A stretch of 64,000 nucleotides of DNA from Microvirga lotononidis (GTDB taxonomy: Bacteria > Pseudomonadota > Alphaproteobacteria > Rhizobiales > Beijerinckiaceae): NCBI RefSeq assembly GCF_034627025.1, contig NZ_CP141048.1:4354001-4418000 (forward strand), read 5' to 3'. Of this stretch, positions 1-10,522 are shown in pieces (position 1 is the stretch's first letter; each line of letters starts with the position of its first letter). Both the position numbers and the translations under genes were made by a program. The notes under the pieces were generated by a model. That model made no database searches, was not told where the DNA came from, and worked only from the letters and a program-made list of their open reading frames with translations.

Positions 1-1
1 C

Positions 2-298
2 CCGCTGCACCTGGACGAGAAGGCCGCAAGCCTCATCGCGGACGGCCGGTCGCGCCTTGTGGGTCTTCCCGAAAGACTCGAAGCCGTGTCCGACTGGTCG
101 GCGGCGAGCGTGGAAGCGGTCGTGCGCGAGCACGCCGAGGCCATCGGGGCCAAGCTCGGCCAAGTCGCCCAGCCGCTCCGGGCCGCCCTGACGGGACGCG
201 CCACCTCGCCTGGAATCTTCGACGTGATGGAGGTTCTCGGCAAGGACGAAACCCTGTCGCGCCTGAGCGACCAAACCAAGGATGCGCCTGCTGCATAG
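2..298 (+). CDS. gltX: Glutamyl-tRNA synthetase, C-terminal part (gene runs off the left edge)
   Basis: An open frame enters from the left edge and ends at TAG 296-298, giving the last 98 residues. The end of the protein, around [25 protein letters not shown], is the typical C-terminal anticodon-binding region of bacterial GluRS, the cytoplasmic class I enzyme that charges tRNA-Glu with glutamate. The catalytic Rossmann fold with HIGH and KMSKS motifs lies outside the window. A GTG at 59 opens a shorter frame but is internal, because the reading frame upstream of it is open and gives sensible GluRS sequence. gltA follows 174 bases downstream in the same direction. A short hairpin (arms 300-304 and 310-314) follows the stop but lacks a good U tract. 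Confidence 0.85.
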   Translation, partial: PLHLDEKAASLIADGRSRLVGLPERLEAVSDWSAASVEAVVREHAEAIGAKLGQVAQPLRAALTGRATSPGIFDVMEVLGKDETLSRLSDQTKDAPAA

Positions 299-472
299 CA
301 GGCGTTTCTCGCCTTTAGACGTGCTTGCTCCGTTCCCACGGATAAGCTACCCAAGGCGCCATTAACCTCCCGACCGACCGGCAAACCTCGGTTCCGCAGC
401 CCCGGAGGCCTTCTCCGATCCACCGGTTGCACTAGGTTCTGCCCGGCCTCCTTTTTGAAAGGGCCATGACGC
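299..472 (+). other. gltX-gltA spacer
   Basis: The 174 bases between the gltX stop and the gltA start contain a weak 5-bp hairpin directly after gltX and a purine-rich stretch (GAAAGGGCC) before gltA that can serve as ribosome binding site. The gltA promoter is expected here, but I see no pair of hexamers good enough to call. Confidence 0.4.
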
Positions 473-1763
<1,291 letters not shown>

Positions 1764-1765
<2 letters not shown>

Positions 1766-1784
1766 ATTTCATCCCATGAAATTT
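1764..1784. repeat. Perfect 9-bp inverted repeat overlapping the gltA stop
   Basis: Arms AAATTTCAT (1764-1772) and ATGAAATTT (1776-1784) are separated by CCC. The first arm starts in the second base of the gltA TAA stop. It sits directly upstream of the intrinsic terminator and may form a second 3' stem in the gltA mRNA. Confidence 0.7.
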
Positions 1785-1785
1785 G

Positions 1786-1814
1786 AAAGGCCCCTTTTTG
1801 GGGCCTTTTCTTTT
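1786..1814 (+). terminator. Intrinsic terminator of gltA
   Basis: Arms AAAGGCCCC (1786-1794) and GGGGCCTTT (1800-1808) pair perfectly over 9 bp around a five-T loop and are followed by a T-rich tract (TCTTTT). This is a strong rho-independent terminator in the gltA direction. Confidence 0.9.
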
Positions 1815-1887
1815 GGCAGGTCTTGCTTGGGACAGTTTAAAAATCCGATGACATAGTGTTACTATACCTATCCGATCGGTGTTTCCC

Positions 1888-2280
1888 ATGTCGCCCAACG
1901 AATTCCAAGCAGAAAAACAATCGGCACGATATGTAGCGATAGCCTGGGCACTCATATGCATGCTGCTGGCACTAGGGTCCTATACCGCGCAAAGCATGCA
2001 AGGATTTCCGGACGGAGGGCTGACCCCTTATGAAAGGCAGACGCTTCGACCGCTGCAGATACTCATCGCAACCTGTTTCATTCAGGGATTCTATTTTCTC
2101 TATCTCGGCGTCATGGACAAAGCGGTCACTGCTGCCCGCATGTCGCTCATGATCATCGCTGCGGCACTCGTCGTTGTTGTGCCAATGATGATTATTCCAA
2201 GCTGCCCTGATTTGCCGATTTGTAGAGCGGCTTATGAGCGTATCCTGAACACGCGCATGGACCATGGCGAAGGCGGCTAG
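1888..2280 (+). CDS. Small three-helix membrane protein of unknown function
   Basis: A 130-residue protein (MSPNEFQAEK...) with three hydrophobic segments at about residues 14-33, 56-75 and 85-104, so probably an inner-membrane protein. I recognise no family. A GTG at 1879 would add three residues, but the ATG at 1888 is more likely. Two cysteines (SCPDLPIC, residues 106-112) follow the third helix. The segment is clearly less GC-rich than its neighbours, with codons such as ATA and TTA-type triplets that are rare around it, which suggests an acquired or fast-evolving gene. It lies alone between the gltA terminator and the convergent lpxB. A TATACCTAT sequence at about 1863-1871 could be its -10 element. 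Confidence 0.6.
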   Translation: MSPNEFQAEKQSARYVAIAWALICMLLALGSYTAQSMQGFPDGGLTPYERQTLRPLQILIATCFIQGFYFLYLGVMDKAVTAARMSLMIIAAALVVVVPMMIIPSCPDLPICRAAYERILNTRMDHGEGG

Positions 2281-2331
2281 GCAAAGAAGAGGGCTGATCC
2301 CATGCCAGTAGAATCAGCTCTACAGGACGCT

Positions 2332-3510
2332 TCAAGCCTTACATCCTGCCTCAAGAACCTCTTCTACGATCCTCGCCGCCCGCTCGCTCGGCGCCTCGTC
2401 GCCGATCTTCATCAACTCGTCGAGCTTGCTGAACGCCGCGAGCTGTCTTTGATGTTCAGAAGTGTCGCTCAGAAGCGGAAGAAGCGCGTCCGCGAGCTTC
2501 TCCGGCGTGCAGTCCCACTGGATGAGTTCGGGAATGACGTTCTCGCCGAGAACCAGGTTGGTCAGCACGATGGACGGGGCCTTGATGAGGTATTTCAGCA
2601 CTTCCTCGATCTTCGAAACGCGATAGGCCACCACCATCGGCACGCCGGAAAGCCCGAGCTCCAGGGTCACGGTGCCGGAGGCGGCGAGCGCCGCGTCGGC
2701 GGCTCGAAAAGCGGCCCATTTGGCTGCCTCGCCTTCGACGATGGTCGGCTTCACGCTCCAGGTTTCGGCCCTTGTCCTGATCTCCTGCGCGACATGCGCC
2801 ACGGCCGGAATCGTGACCTCGAAGGGGCGCGGCGAGCGTTCCGCCAGGAGGGCCAAAGCCTCGCCGAACGGCTCCATGAGACGGCTTACTTCCGAGCGGC
2901 GGCTGCCCGGCAGGACGAGCAGCTTGACCGGCCCCTGATCGCGTTTCTCCCGCTCGCCGGGAGCAGGCCGGATCTCGCCGAGCCGCTCGATCAGCGGATG
3001 ACCGACATAGGTTGTCGGCGGACCGCCGAGGCGCCGGTGCGCCTCCGGCTCGAAGGGCAGAAGCGCCAGCAGGTGATCCACATAAGCCCGCATCTTCGGC
3101 GCGCGGCCGGGCCTCCAGGCCCAGACGGAGGGGCTGACATAATCGATGATGGGAATGCCCGGCGCCCGATTCCGGACGGCCTTGGCGACCCGGTGGGTAA
3201 AATCCGGACTGTCGATGATGACGAGCATGTCGGGCTTCGCCGCGACCACGGCATCGGCCGTGAACCGGATGCGCTTCAGGATCGACGGCAACCGCGCGAT
3301 CACCGCTGAGAAACCCATCACGGCGATCTCTTCAAGTGGGAACAGGCTCTGCAGGCCTTCGCGCTCCATCGCATGCCCGCCGACGCCGCCGAAGCGCAGG
3401 CGCTCCCGCCCGAACCGTGCCTTCAGGGAGCGCATCAGCTTGGCGCCGAGCTGATCGCCCGATTCCTCGCCTGAGACGATCCAGATCGTGAGCGGCTTGT
3501 CCTCAGCCAA
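2332..3510 (-). CDS. lpxB: Lipid-A-disaccharide synthase LpxB
   Basis: The 392-residue protein is LpxB, the inner-membrane-associated GT19 glycosyltransferase that joins UDP-2,3-diacylglucosamine and lipid X (2,3-diacylglucosamine 1-phosphate) to the lipid A disaccharide. Recognisable parts are the N-terminal SGEESGDQLGAKLM, the YVSPSVWAWRPGRAPKM block and the C-terminal donor-binding ASGTVTLELGLSGVPMVV. It is the last gene of the long envelope operon. Its start overlaps the end of lpxI by 8 bases, so translation is probably coupled. It converges with the small membrane-protein gene ending at 2280. Confidence 0.96.
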   Translation of the reverse strand: MAEDKPLTIWIVSGEESGDQLGAKLMRSLKARFGRERLRFGGVGGHAMEREGLQSLFPLEEIAVMGFSAVIARLPSILKRIRFTADAVVAAKPDMLVIIDSPDFTHRVAKAVRNRAPGIPIIDYVSPSVWAWRPGRAPKMRAYVDHLLALLPFEPEAHRRLGGPPTTYVGHPLIERLGEIRPAPGEREKRDQGPVKLLVLPGSRRSEVSRLMEPFGEALALLAERSPRPFEVTIPAVAHVAQEIRTRAETWSVKPTIVEGEAAKWAAFRAADAALAASGTVTLELGLSGVPMVVAYRVSKIEEVLKYLIKAPSIVLTNLVLGENVIPELIQWDCTPEKLADALLPLLSDTSEHQRQLAAFSKLDELMKIGDEAPSERAARIVEEVLEAGCKA

Positions 3511-4366
3511 GGGAATTCTCCATCCAGGGCAGGTCCACGGCCACGAGGAACAGGCCGAGCCTATCGGCCGTGTGCAGGGTCTTCTCCTGCTCCAGCACGA
3601 ACGTGGAGCCCGCCCCGACGGCGATGCCCGACAGCCCTGCCCTTGCGGCCTCGGTGATGGTGCGGGGGCCGATGGTCGGCATGTCGACCCTCAGGTCCTG
3701 GCCGCGCTTGGCGGCCTTGATGAGCACCCCGCCTTCCTCGCGCCGGCGCAGGCCGAACCAGGTCTGGCGCATCTTCATGACGCGCCGGATCATCCGGTCG
3801 GTGCCCTCGGGTCCCTCGATCGCCAGAACATGCCGGCGGGCGACGACGGCCCCCTGGCCGATATCGAAAGCCGACAGCGACTTGAGAAGATCGAGCCCCA
3901 CAGTGATCGCTTCACGATCGTCCGCATTGGGCGAGCGGCTGCCGCTCAGCGACCGGGAAGCGACCAGATCGGGCGCGAGCTCATGGGCGCCGACGACCCG
4001 GTGGCCGCGCTCCTCCAGCAGCATCACCGCTCCACGCAGGACCTGATCGTCTCCGCGGGTGATCACCTCCCTCACCTCGTGCATGTTCCGCAGGAGGGAA
4101 TAGGCGCTCAGAAGCGCGGAGAAGCCGGGACGCCGCACGGCACCGACGAGCGAGACGGCCTGCGGCCGCCATCCCTCCAGGGTGGTCATGATGGTCTTGA
4201 GGTCGAGCAGATCGACGGTGGCATGGGCGCGGCGCTGCAGCTCCGCTTCCGCGAAGCCGCGGAAGGCGAGAACGCGCACCTCCTGTCCCGTCCGCTCCAG
4301 GTGATCCAAGAGTTGGATGGGAAGTTGCCCGGCCCCGGCGATAATCGCGATCGGGCCTTTGGACAT
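3503..4366 (-). CDS. lpxI: UDP-2,3-diacylglucosamine diphosphatase LpxI
   Basis: The 287-residue protein starts SKGPIAIIAGAGQLPIQLLDHL and belongs to the LpxI (formerly DUF1009) family. It hydrolyses UDP-2,3-diacylglucosamine to lipid X plus UMP, the step before LpxB. Alphaproteobacteria use LpxI in place of the unrelated LpxH of E. coli, and the position between lpxA and lpxB fits. The ATG shares one base with the lpxA stop (TAATG), and the end overlaps lpxB by 8 bases, so lpxA-lpxI-lpxB look translationally coupled. Confidence 0.94.
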   Translation of the reverse strand: MSKGPIAIIAGAGQLPIQLLDHLERTGQEVRVLAFRGFAEAELQRRAHATVDLLDLKTIMTTLEGWRPQAVSLVGAVRRPGFSALLSAYSLLRNMHEVREVITRGDDQVLRGAVMLLEERGHRVVGAHELAPDLVASRSLSGSRSPNADDREAITVGLDLLKSLSAFDIGQGAVVARRHVLAIEGPEGTDRMIRRVMKMRQTWFGLRRREEGGVLIKAAKRGQDLRVDMPTIGPRTITEAARAGLSGIAVGAGSTFVLEQEKTLHTADRLGLFLVAVDLPWMENSLG

Positions 4367-5175
4367 TAGCCTGCCGAGCTGACCGGATCCCGCGGCGTGC
4401 AGATGGCGCGATCGCCGCCCTCACGGATGAAGTCGAGGATCTCGTGCACGAAGGGATGCTGGTCGAACTCCCCGGCCACGTCCTCGACCCGCTCGGACAA
4501 GGTGCCCTCGTCTGCGAAGAGCAGGCGATACGCGCGACGGATGTCGTGGATCTGCTCACGGGTGAAGCCGCGGCGACGCAGGCCGATGATGTTCAGGCCG
4601 GCGAGATGCGCCCGGTTGCCCATGGCCATGCCATAGGGAATGAGATCGTTCTCGAGGCCCGACATGCCGCCCACGAACGCGTGGGAGCCGACGCGCGCGA
4701 ACTGGATCACGGCGGAGCCGCCGCCGAAGATCACGAAATCGCCCACCGTGACGTGGCCCGCCAGCATCACGTTGTTGGACAGGATGCAATCGTTGCCGAC
4801 CTTCGTGTCGTGGCCCACATGCGAATTGGCCAGGAAGGCGCAACGGTCGCCGATGATCGTGCGCAGCCCGCCGCCTTCCGTACCGGGGTTCATGGTCACG
4901 CCTTCGCGGATCATGCAATCGGCGCCGATCTCGAGGGTCGAGGGCTCGCCCTTGTACTTCAGGTCCTGCGGGATGTGGCCGATGGATGCGAATGGAAAGA
5001 TTCGCGTCCGAGGGCCGATTTTCGTCCGCCCGGCCAGAGCCACATGGCTCATGAGCTGGCAGCCCTCGCCCAGTTCAACCTCCGGTCCCACCGTGCAGAA
5101 GGGACCGATCTTGACGCCCGGGCCGACCTTCGCACCGTCCTCAATGACGGCGGTCGGATGAATCACGGTTTCCAT
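4366..5175 (-). CDS. lpxA: UDP-N-acetylglucosamine acyltransferase LpxA
   Basis: This is LpxA, the cytoplasmic trimer that transfers a 3-hydroxyacyl chain from acyl-ACP to UDP-GlcNAc in the first step of lipid A synthesis. The start is [16 protein letters not shown]; a longer frame upstream adds 27 residues without family character. Hexapeptide repeats of a left-handed beta helix fill residues 5-190, and the catalytic His is His122 in NSHVGHDTKVGND (E. coli His125). The remaining C-terminal part is helical. The ATG shares one base with the fabZ TAA, a TAATG coupling junction repeated at lpxA/lpxI. Length is 269 residues, normal for the family. Confidence 0.96.
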   Translation of the reverse strand: METVIHPTAVIEDGAKVGPGVKIGPFCTVGPEVELGEGCQLMSHVALAGRTKIGPRTRIFPFASIGHIPQDLKYKGEPSTLEIGADCMIREGVTMNPGTEGGGLRTIIGDRCAFLANSHVGHDTKVGNDCILSNNVMLAGHVTVGDFVIFGGGSAVIQFARVGSHAFVGGMSGLENDLIPYGMAMGNRAHLAGLNIIGLRRRGFTREQIHDIRRAYRLLFADEGTLSERVEDVAGEFDQHPFVHEILDFIREGGDRAICTPRDPVSSAG

Positions 5176-5639
5176 TATTCGAGCACCAGCATGGCACTGA
5201 CCTCGGCTTCGCAGACGAGGGTGCCGTCCACCTTGGCCTCGCCCTTGTACCACCACATGTTGCGGCGATTGTTCAGCTTCTTCATGTGGAACTCGACCCG
5301 GTCTCCGGGCTCCACCGGCCTGCGGAACTTCACCTTGTCGATGGTCATGAAGAATACCTGCTTCGGCTTGGCCTGCTCCGCCATCTTGGCCTTGACGCAG
5401 ATGGCACCTGCCGTCTGCGCCATGGCCTCGATCAGGAAGACGCCGGGGAAAATCGGCCGAGACGGGAAATGGCCCGTGAATTGTGGCTCATTGAAGGTGA
5501 CGTTCTTGATGCCGATGCACGAATTGTCGCCGTCGATCTCGATGATCTTGTCGACCAGGAGGAACGGATACCGGTGCGGCAGAAGCTCCAGAATCTCCAT
5601 GATATCGGCGGTTTGAAGCGTGGTGGGCGCTTCGGACAT
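5175..5639 (-). CDS. fabZ: 3-hydroxyacyl-[acyl-carrier-protein] dehydratase FabZ
   Basis: A 154-residue hot-dog-fold dehydratase of type II fatty acid synthesis. Catalytic His57 lies in [12 protein letters not shown] and Glu71 in [11 protein letters not shown], the two hallmark residues of FabZ. The enzyme competes with LpxA and LpxD for 3-hydroxyacyl-ACP, which explains its fixed place between lpxD and lpxA: the balance of phospholipid and lipid A is set here. The stop overlaps the lpxA start by one base. Confidence 0.96.
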   Translation of the reverse strand: MSEAPTTLQTADIMEILELLPHRYPFLLVDKIIEIDGDNSCIGIKNVTFNEPQFTGHFPSRPIFPGVFLIEAMAQTAGAICVKAKMAEQAKPKQVFFMTIDKVKFRRPVEPGDRVEFHMKKLNNRRNMWWYKGEAKVDGTLVCEAEVSAMLVLE

Positions 5640-5679
5640 GACGTGAACTCCAGGCGGTAGTGGATGCCTTCAACAAACG

Positions 5680-6744
5680 TTATGAAGACGCATCGTCGTC
5701 TTTGGCGGAATCGCCCCGGGATGCAAGCTTTTTCAGGGCCGTGATCTCGCGGAACCAGTCGCGCATGGGACGGGCGGGAGTGCCGCCCCACCGGGCGCCG
5801 GGCGGGACATCGCCGTTGACGCCGCTCGTCGCCGCGATCTGGGCCCCCATGCCGATCCGCACGTGCCCCTTGACGGCGACCTTGCCGCCGAGGGCCACGT
5901 AATCCTCGATGGTGGTCGAGCCGGCAATGCCGACCTGGGCGACGATCACGCAGTGGCGGCCGATCACCACGTTGTGGGCGATCTGCACGAGATTGTCGAT
6001 CTTCGTCCCTTCGCCGATGACCGTATCGCGACTGGCGCCCCGGTCCACGGTCGAATTCGCTCCGATCTCCACATCGTCCTGGATGATGACCCGCCCGACC
6101 TGCGGCACCTTCAGATGCCCTTGCGGTCCCATGGCAAAGCCGAATCCATCCTGTCCGATGCGCACGCCCGGATGAAGGATGACCCGGTTGCCGATGAAGG
6201 CGTGGGACACGCTCACATGGGCGGCAATCGAGCAATCGCGGCCGATCTTGACGTGGGCTCCGATCACGGAATGAGCGCCGATCAGGGTCCCTGCCCCGAT
6301 CTCCGCATAGGGACCGACGACGGCGCCGGGATCGACCCGCGCCCCGTGTTCCAACCGGGCGGATGGATGGACGAAGGAGCCGGGGGAGATTCCGGACGAT
6401 GCGAAGGAGGATTCCGGCCGCATGGCGGAGGGGAACAGGATCGCGAGCACCTGGGCGAACACCCGATAGGCCTGCGGGGTCACGATGGCGACGGTCTGGG
6501 GAGGAACCTTCGCGGCGTAACGCGGGGTCACGAGGCAGGCCCGCGCCCGCGTCGCGGCCAAGGCTCCCACATAGGCCGGATTGTCCATATAGGCGAGATC
6601 GCCAGGGCCCGCGCTCTCCAGGGGAGCGACGCCCTTAAGCAAAAACTCCCCGTCGGTACCGTCGGGGAGCGCTGCATTCGCGATCTCCGCCACCTGACGC
6701 AATGTCAGCGTCTTGGCTTGCGGAAAGAATTGGGATTCTGTCAT
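5680..6744 (-). CDS. lpxD: UDP-3-O-acylglucosamine N-acyltransferase LpxD
   Basis: The 354-residue protein is LpxD, which adds the N-linked 3-hydroxyacyl chain in the third step of lipid A synthesis. It has an N-terminal uridine-binding domain (about residues 1-110), then hexapeptide repeats from about residue 122 with motifs such as [10 protein letters not shown] and [10 protein letters not shown]. The catalytic His is His257 in [12 protein letters not shown]. The C-terminal tail is short, acidic and serine-rich ([11 protein letters not shown]). It lies 38 bases after bamA and 40 before fabZ. Confidence 0.96.
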   Translation of the reverse strand: MTESQFFPQAKTLTLRQVAEIANAALPDGTDGEFLLKGVAPLESAGPGDLAYMDNPAYVGALAATRARACLVTPRYAAKVPPQTVAIVTPQAYRVFAQVLAILFPSAMRPESSFASSGISPGSFVHPSARLEHGARVDPGAVVGPYAEIGAGTLIGAHSVIGAHVKIGRDCSIAAHVSVSHAFIGNRVILHPGVRIGQDGFGFAMGPQGHLKVPQVGRVIIQDDVEIGANSTVDRGASRDTVIGEGTKIDNLVQIAHNVVIGRHCVIVAQVGIAGSTTIEDYVALGGKVAVKGHVRIGMGAQIAATSGVNGDVPPGARWGGTPARPMRDWFREITALKKLASRGDSAKDDDASS

Positions 6745-6782
6745 GAAAAATAAGTGAGGGCGCCGATCGGCGCCCTCCCCGA

Positions 6783-9173
6783 TTAGAAGCGAGTGCCGCC
6801 CGTGAACCGGAAGGCCTGGGTGCGGTCTTCACCGACCCGGGTGCCGTTCGGAAGGAGCCTGCCCTCTTCCTTGGTGAGCGCATAGGCGTAATCGAAGCGG
6901 ATCGGACCGAGCGGCGAGCTCCACAGCACCGAGGCGCCGACGGAGGAGCGGATCACCTTGCTGTCGAGCACGTTGATGCAGTTCTGCGGTACGGTGGGGT
7001 TCTGCACGCAGACGCCGGCATCGGCGGGATCGAGGATGCTGCCGCCATTCAGGGCGAACCGGGTCGGGCCCTCGTAGCCGAACAGGGTACCGGCATCGGC
7101 GAAGATCGCGCCCTTCAGGCCAAGCTCACGCGGCAGACCCCAGATCGGGAACTGCATTTCGAGCGAACCGCCGAAATAGGTGGTACCGCCGACCGCGTTC
7201 GCACGGCTGTCAAGGCTCGAGATGTCACGCGGACCGATGCCGTTCGGGGCGAAGCCGCGGACCAGCGACGGGCCCATGAAGAAGTGGTCGACGATGCGCA
7301 GATTGCCGTTGTCGCCGCCGTCGTTGTTGTTGTCGAAGCCGATGATGTGACCACCCTGGACACGGGCGATACCGACCACGTCCTCGAACAGCTCGCGGTA
7401 GTAGCGGGCATCGCCGGTCACGCGGAAGTAACGGGAGTCGCCGCCGAGGCCGGCGAAGTCCGTCTTCACTTCGGCGTAGAAGCCGTTACGCGGGTCGCGG
7501 ATGTTGTCGAGGGTGTTGTAGTTGAACGTCAAGCCGGCCAGCGACGTGATGGTGTCGCCCTGCGATTGCTTGATGGCCAGGGATGCTTCGCCGTTGCCTT
7601 CGCAGAATGCGCGGTTCGGAACTCCATCGGGGTTCAGGACCGTATAGCCCGGGATCGGAGCCGAACAGTCGTTATAGGGCTGCTTGATGTCGTTCGGGAT
7701 ATCCACCGACTGCTGGAAGAGCGAGTAGCGGGCCGTGACGGAGAACTCTTCCGTGATCGGAAGGCCGAGACGCAGCGTACCGCCCGTCACCCGGTTCTCG
7801 TAACGAGCATAGCGGGTCTGGTCGCTGAACTTCGAGTACAGGTCGATACCCGCCGCCATCCGGTAGCCGAGGAAATACGGCTCCGTGAACGAGAAGTCGA
7901 CGCCGTGGGCGCGCTGGCCGAGCTGACCGGCGAGACGGACGAACTGGCCCCGGCCGAGGAAGTTGGTCTCGGTGACCGAGACTTCGCCGATGAAGCCGTC
8001 CGCCGTCGAGTAACCACCCGAGATGGCGAACGAGCCGGTGGACTGGTCTTCCACATCCACGTTCACGACCACGCGGTCAGCCGAGGATCCGGGCTCGTTC
8101 GAAATGCGAACGCGCTTGAAGTAGCCGAGGTTGTTCAGGCGGCGCTCGGCGCGATCGACCAGAACCTGGTTGTAGGCATCGCCCTCGCCCAGCTCGAACT
8201 CGCGACGGATCACGTAGTCGCGGGTACGGCTGTTGCCGCGCACGTTGATGCGCTCGATGTAGATCCGCGGACCTTCCTCGATCACATAGGCGAGGTTGAC
8301 CGTGCGGGTCGAAGGATCGCGTGTGCCGACCGGGCGCACCTGGGCGAACGGGTTGCCCTGACGGGCCACGTTCGTGGTCAGCGCCTGGACCGACTTCTCG
8401 ACGGCTTCCGCGTTGTAGGTCGAGCCCTCGGAGGTCGCGATGCCCTTGCGCACGGCCTCGGGGTCCACGCCGGAGAGGCGCGGATCGACGCTCACATTGC
8501 CGAAACGGTACTGCTCGCCCTCGTTCACGGTGATCGTGATGACGTAACCGCCGGCATTCGGGTCGAACTGAACGTCGCTGGAAACGAGCTGATAATCGGC
8601 ATAGCCGTTCTTCAGGTAGTACCGGCGAATGAGATCGAGGTCGTTCGACAGGCGATCCGGATCGTAGACGTCGTTGCTCTTGAGGAAGCTCAGGAGATTC
8701 GACTCGCTCGTCTGCATGATGCCGCGCAGGCGGCTGGACGAGACCTGGCTGTTCCCGACGAACCGGATCTCCTTCACGCCGGTCTTGTCACCCTCGTTGA
8801 TGGTGTAGACCACGTCGACCGTGCCGTTCGGCAGATCGACCAGACGGGGAGTCACCTGGGCGAGACCACGACCCGAGCGGCGGTAGATCTCGAGGATGCG
8901 CTGAACGTCGGCATCCACGGCGGCCTGATTGTAGGGCGCACGGCCGCGGGCCTGGAGCTGGTCCTGGATCAGGGCCTTCTCGACGCCCTTGTTACCTTCG
9001 ATCACGACGCGGTTGACGATAGGTCCCTGCGAGGCCGAAGCACGGCGATTCCCCGGTGCCACCTGCTGCGCGAAGGCGCTCTCCGCGGCAGTAATTCCGG
9101 CCATGAGCGCGCTGATCGCGACAATGGCAGTAGTGGCCGGTTTTTTCCGGCGAGGCGTGGTCGTCGACATCAT
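6783..9173 (-). CDS. bamA: Outer membrane protein assembly factor BamA
   Basis: A 796-residue outer-membrane protein of the Omp85 family and core of the BAM complex. The N-terminus (RRKKP, a hydrophobic stretch, then AESAFAQ) is a signal peptide. Five POTRA domains follow in about residues 45-440 (for example [37 protein letters not shown]), then a 16-strand barrel ending in the typical final aromatic residue (FTGGTRF). The [13 protein letters not shown] block is the conserved VRGF/Y motif of barrel loop 6. Two in-frame ATGs at 9173 and 9170 follow a TTG; I choose 9173. Downstream lpxD and upstream rseP make an envelope biogenesis block. Confidence 0.97.
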   Translation of the reverse strand: MMSTTTPRRKKPATTAIVAISALMAGITAAESAFAQQVAPGNRRASASQGPIVNRVVIEGNKGVEKALIQDQLQARGRAPYNQAAVDADVQRILEIYRRSGRGLAQVTPRLVDLPNGTVDVVYTINEGDKTGVKEIRFVGNSQVSSSRLRGIMQTSESNLLSFLKSNDVYDPDRLSNDLDLIRRYYLKNGYADYQLVSSDVQFDPNAGGYVITITVNEGEQYRFGNVSVDPRLSGVDPEAVRKGIATSEGSTYNAEAVEKSVQALTTNVARQGNPFAQVRPVGTRDPSTRTVNLAYVIEEGPRIYIERINVRGNSRTRDYVIRREFELGEGDAYNQVLVDRAERRLNNLGYFKRVRISNEPGSSADRVVVNVDVEDQSTGSFAISGGYSTADGFIGEVSVTETNFLGRGQFVRLAGQLGQRAHGVDFSFTEPYFLGYRMAAGIDLYSKFSDQTRYARYENRVTGGTLRLGLPITEEFSVTARYSLFQQSVDIPNDIKQPYNDCSAPIPGYTVLNPDGVPNRAFCEGNGEASLAIKQSQGDTITSLAGLTFNYNTLDNIRDPRNGFYAEVKTDFAGLGGDSRYFRVTGDARYYRELFEDVVGIARVQGGHIIGFDNNNDGGDNGNLRIVDHFFMGPSLVRGFAPNGIGPRDISSLDSRANAVGGTTYFGGSLEMQFPIWGLPRELGLKGAIFADAGTLFGYEGPTRFALNGGSILDPADAGVCVQNPTVPQNCINVLDSKVIRSSVGASVLWSSPLGPIRFDYAYALTKEEGRLLPNGTRVGEDRTQAFRFTGGTRF

Positions 9174-9338
9174 CAACTGGCCCGTTCTTTATATTCTGTC
9201 CCTAGCGAGGAGGCCCCGCAGGTTGGAGACGAGTGCCGCCAACCTTATCTGTGTGGACCGCTTGTACAAACTTTCGCCGTCATTGCAAACGGCACATCCA
9301 CAACAGAGTACCAATTTTTAAATAGCGTGGCGTCCTTG

Positions 9339-10508
9339 TCACGATCCCCGGGCCAGAAAACTGGTGCCAAGGTGAACAAGATCATTCCAGGTGGCGAACA
9401 GCATGAGCATTCCCACCAGGGCAAACCCTATTCTGAAGCCGATTTCCTGGGCTTTTTCGCTCAAAGGACGCCCGCGAACCGCTTCAATGGCATAGAACAG
9501 AAGATGGCCGCCATCCAGCAGCGGAATGGGAAATAGGTTAATAAGTCCAATCGAGACCGACATGAACCCGATCAGGCTCACCAGGCTGTAGACCCCTCCC
9601 ACGTCGAATGCGGTCCCGGAAGCCCTGGCGATTCCGATGGGACCGGAGAGCTGATCGGTCGATTCCCACCCCATGGCGAGGCGGCGGATGAAGTTGAGCG
9701 TCCGTTCGACGAGGCTCCAGGTTTCCCCTACGGCCGCCTTGACGGCTCCCCAAGGGGAATAGGTCAGGCGCTTGATCGCCGCGGGATCGCGCGAGGCCTC
9801 GACCCCGAGGAGCCCGATGCGCTGCTTGCCGAACGGGCTGGTCCTTTCGACGAGATTCGGTGTTGCCGTTAGGTTAACCGTCTGCCCGTTGCGCTCGACC
9901 GTGAACTCGAGCGGCTCACCGGCACTGGAGCTCACGATCAGCTGCATGTCGGCGAAGGTCTGGATCTGCCGGCCGTCGACGGTGAGAATCAGGTCCTTGG
10001 GCTGGAAGCCGGCCTTCTCGGCCGCGCTCCCGGGCTGGACCGCCTCGATCCTCGGCTCGAGCACCTGCCGCCCGCTGAAGTAGTTGAAGCCCGCGAAGAT
10101 GGCGATGGCCAGGATGAAATTGGCGATGGGCCCTGCCGCAACGATAGCGGCGCGCTTGGCAACATTCTGATGGGGAAAACTGATCGAGCGCTCCGCCAGC
10201 GGCATGCGGTCGAGCTCTTTCTGGTCCGGGACGCTCGCGGCATTGAGGTCGCCGACGAACTTGACATAGCCGCCCAGGGGAATCGCGCAGATCTTCCAGC
10301 GGGTCCCCTTCCTGTCGGTCCACCCGACCAGCTCGCGCCCGAAGCCGATGGAAAAGGCCGTCACCCCGACGCCGCACAGGCGACCGACCCAGAAATGGCC
10401 GAACTCGTGGATGAACACGACGACCGTGAGAACCACCAGGAAAGAGATCAGGGTCAGGAACAGGGAGCCTGTCGCACCGCTGATCATCGAAAGAACGTCC
10501 ATCGTCAT
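9339..10508 (-). CDS. rseP: Site-2 intramembrane zinc metalloprotease RseP
   Basis: A 389-residue inner-membrane protease of the M50 family, which cuts transmembrane anti-sigma factors and leftover signal peptides. The zinc motif HEFGH is at residues 34-38 in the first helix. The third ligand motif is FPIPLLDGGHLLF near the C-terminus. A single PDZ domain spans roughly residues 135-215 (IEAVQPGSAAEKAGFQPKD); E. coli RseP has two, so this is the shorter alphaproteobacterial form. A second ATG at 10502 could also be the start. It lies between dxr and bamA, the standard position. Confidence 0.95.
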   Translation of the reverse strand: MTMDVLSMISGATGSLFLTLISFLVVLTVVVFIHEFGHFWVGRLCGVGVTAFSIGFGRELVGWTDRKGTRWKICAIPLGGYVKFVGDLNAASVPDQKELDRMPLAERSISFPHQNVAKRAAIVAAGPIANFILAIAIFAGFNYFSGRQVLEPRIEAVQPGSAAEKAGFQPKDLILTVDGRQIQTFADMQLIVSSSAGEPLEFTVERNGQTVNLTATPNLVERTSPFGKQRIGLLGVEASRDPAAIKRLTYSPWGAVKAAVGETWSLVERTLNFIRRLAMGWESTDQLSGPIGIARASGTAFDVGGVYSLVSLIGFMSVSIGLINLFPIPLLDGGHLLFYAIEAVRGRPLSEKAQEIGFRIGFALVGMLMLFATWNDLVHLGTSFLARGS

Positions 10509-10522
10509 CCCTTTCGCGCGCT

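Noticed and set aside
7284..9536. 750-codon open frame on the + strand opposite bamA
   Set aside because: Antisense of bamA; valine- and aspartate-rich shadow composition without domains.
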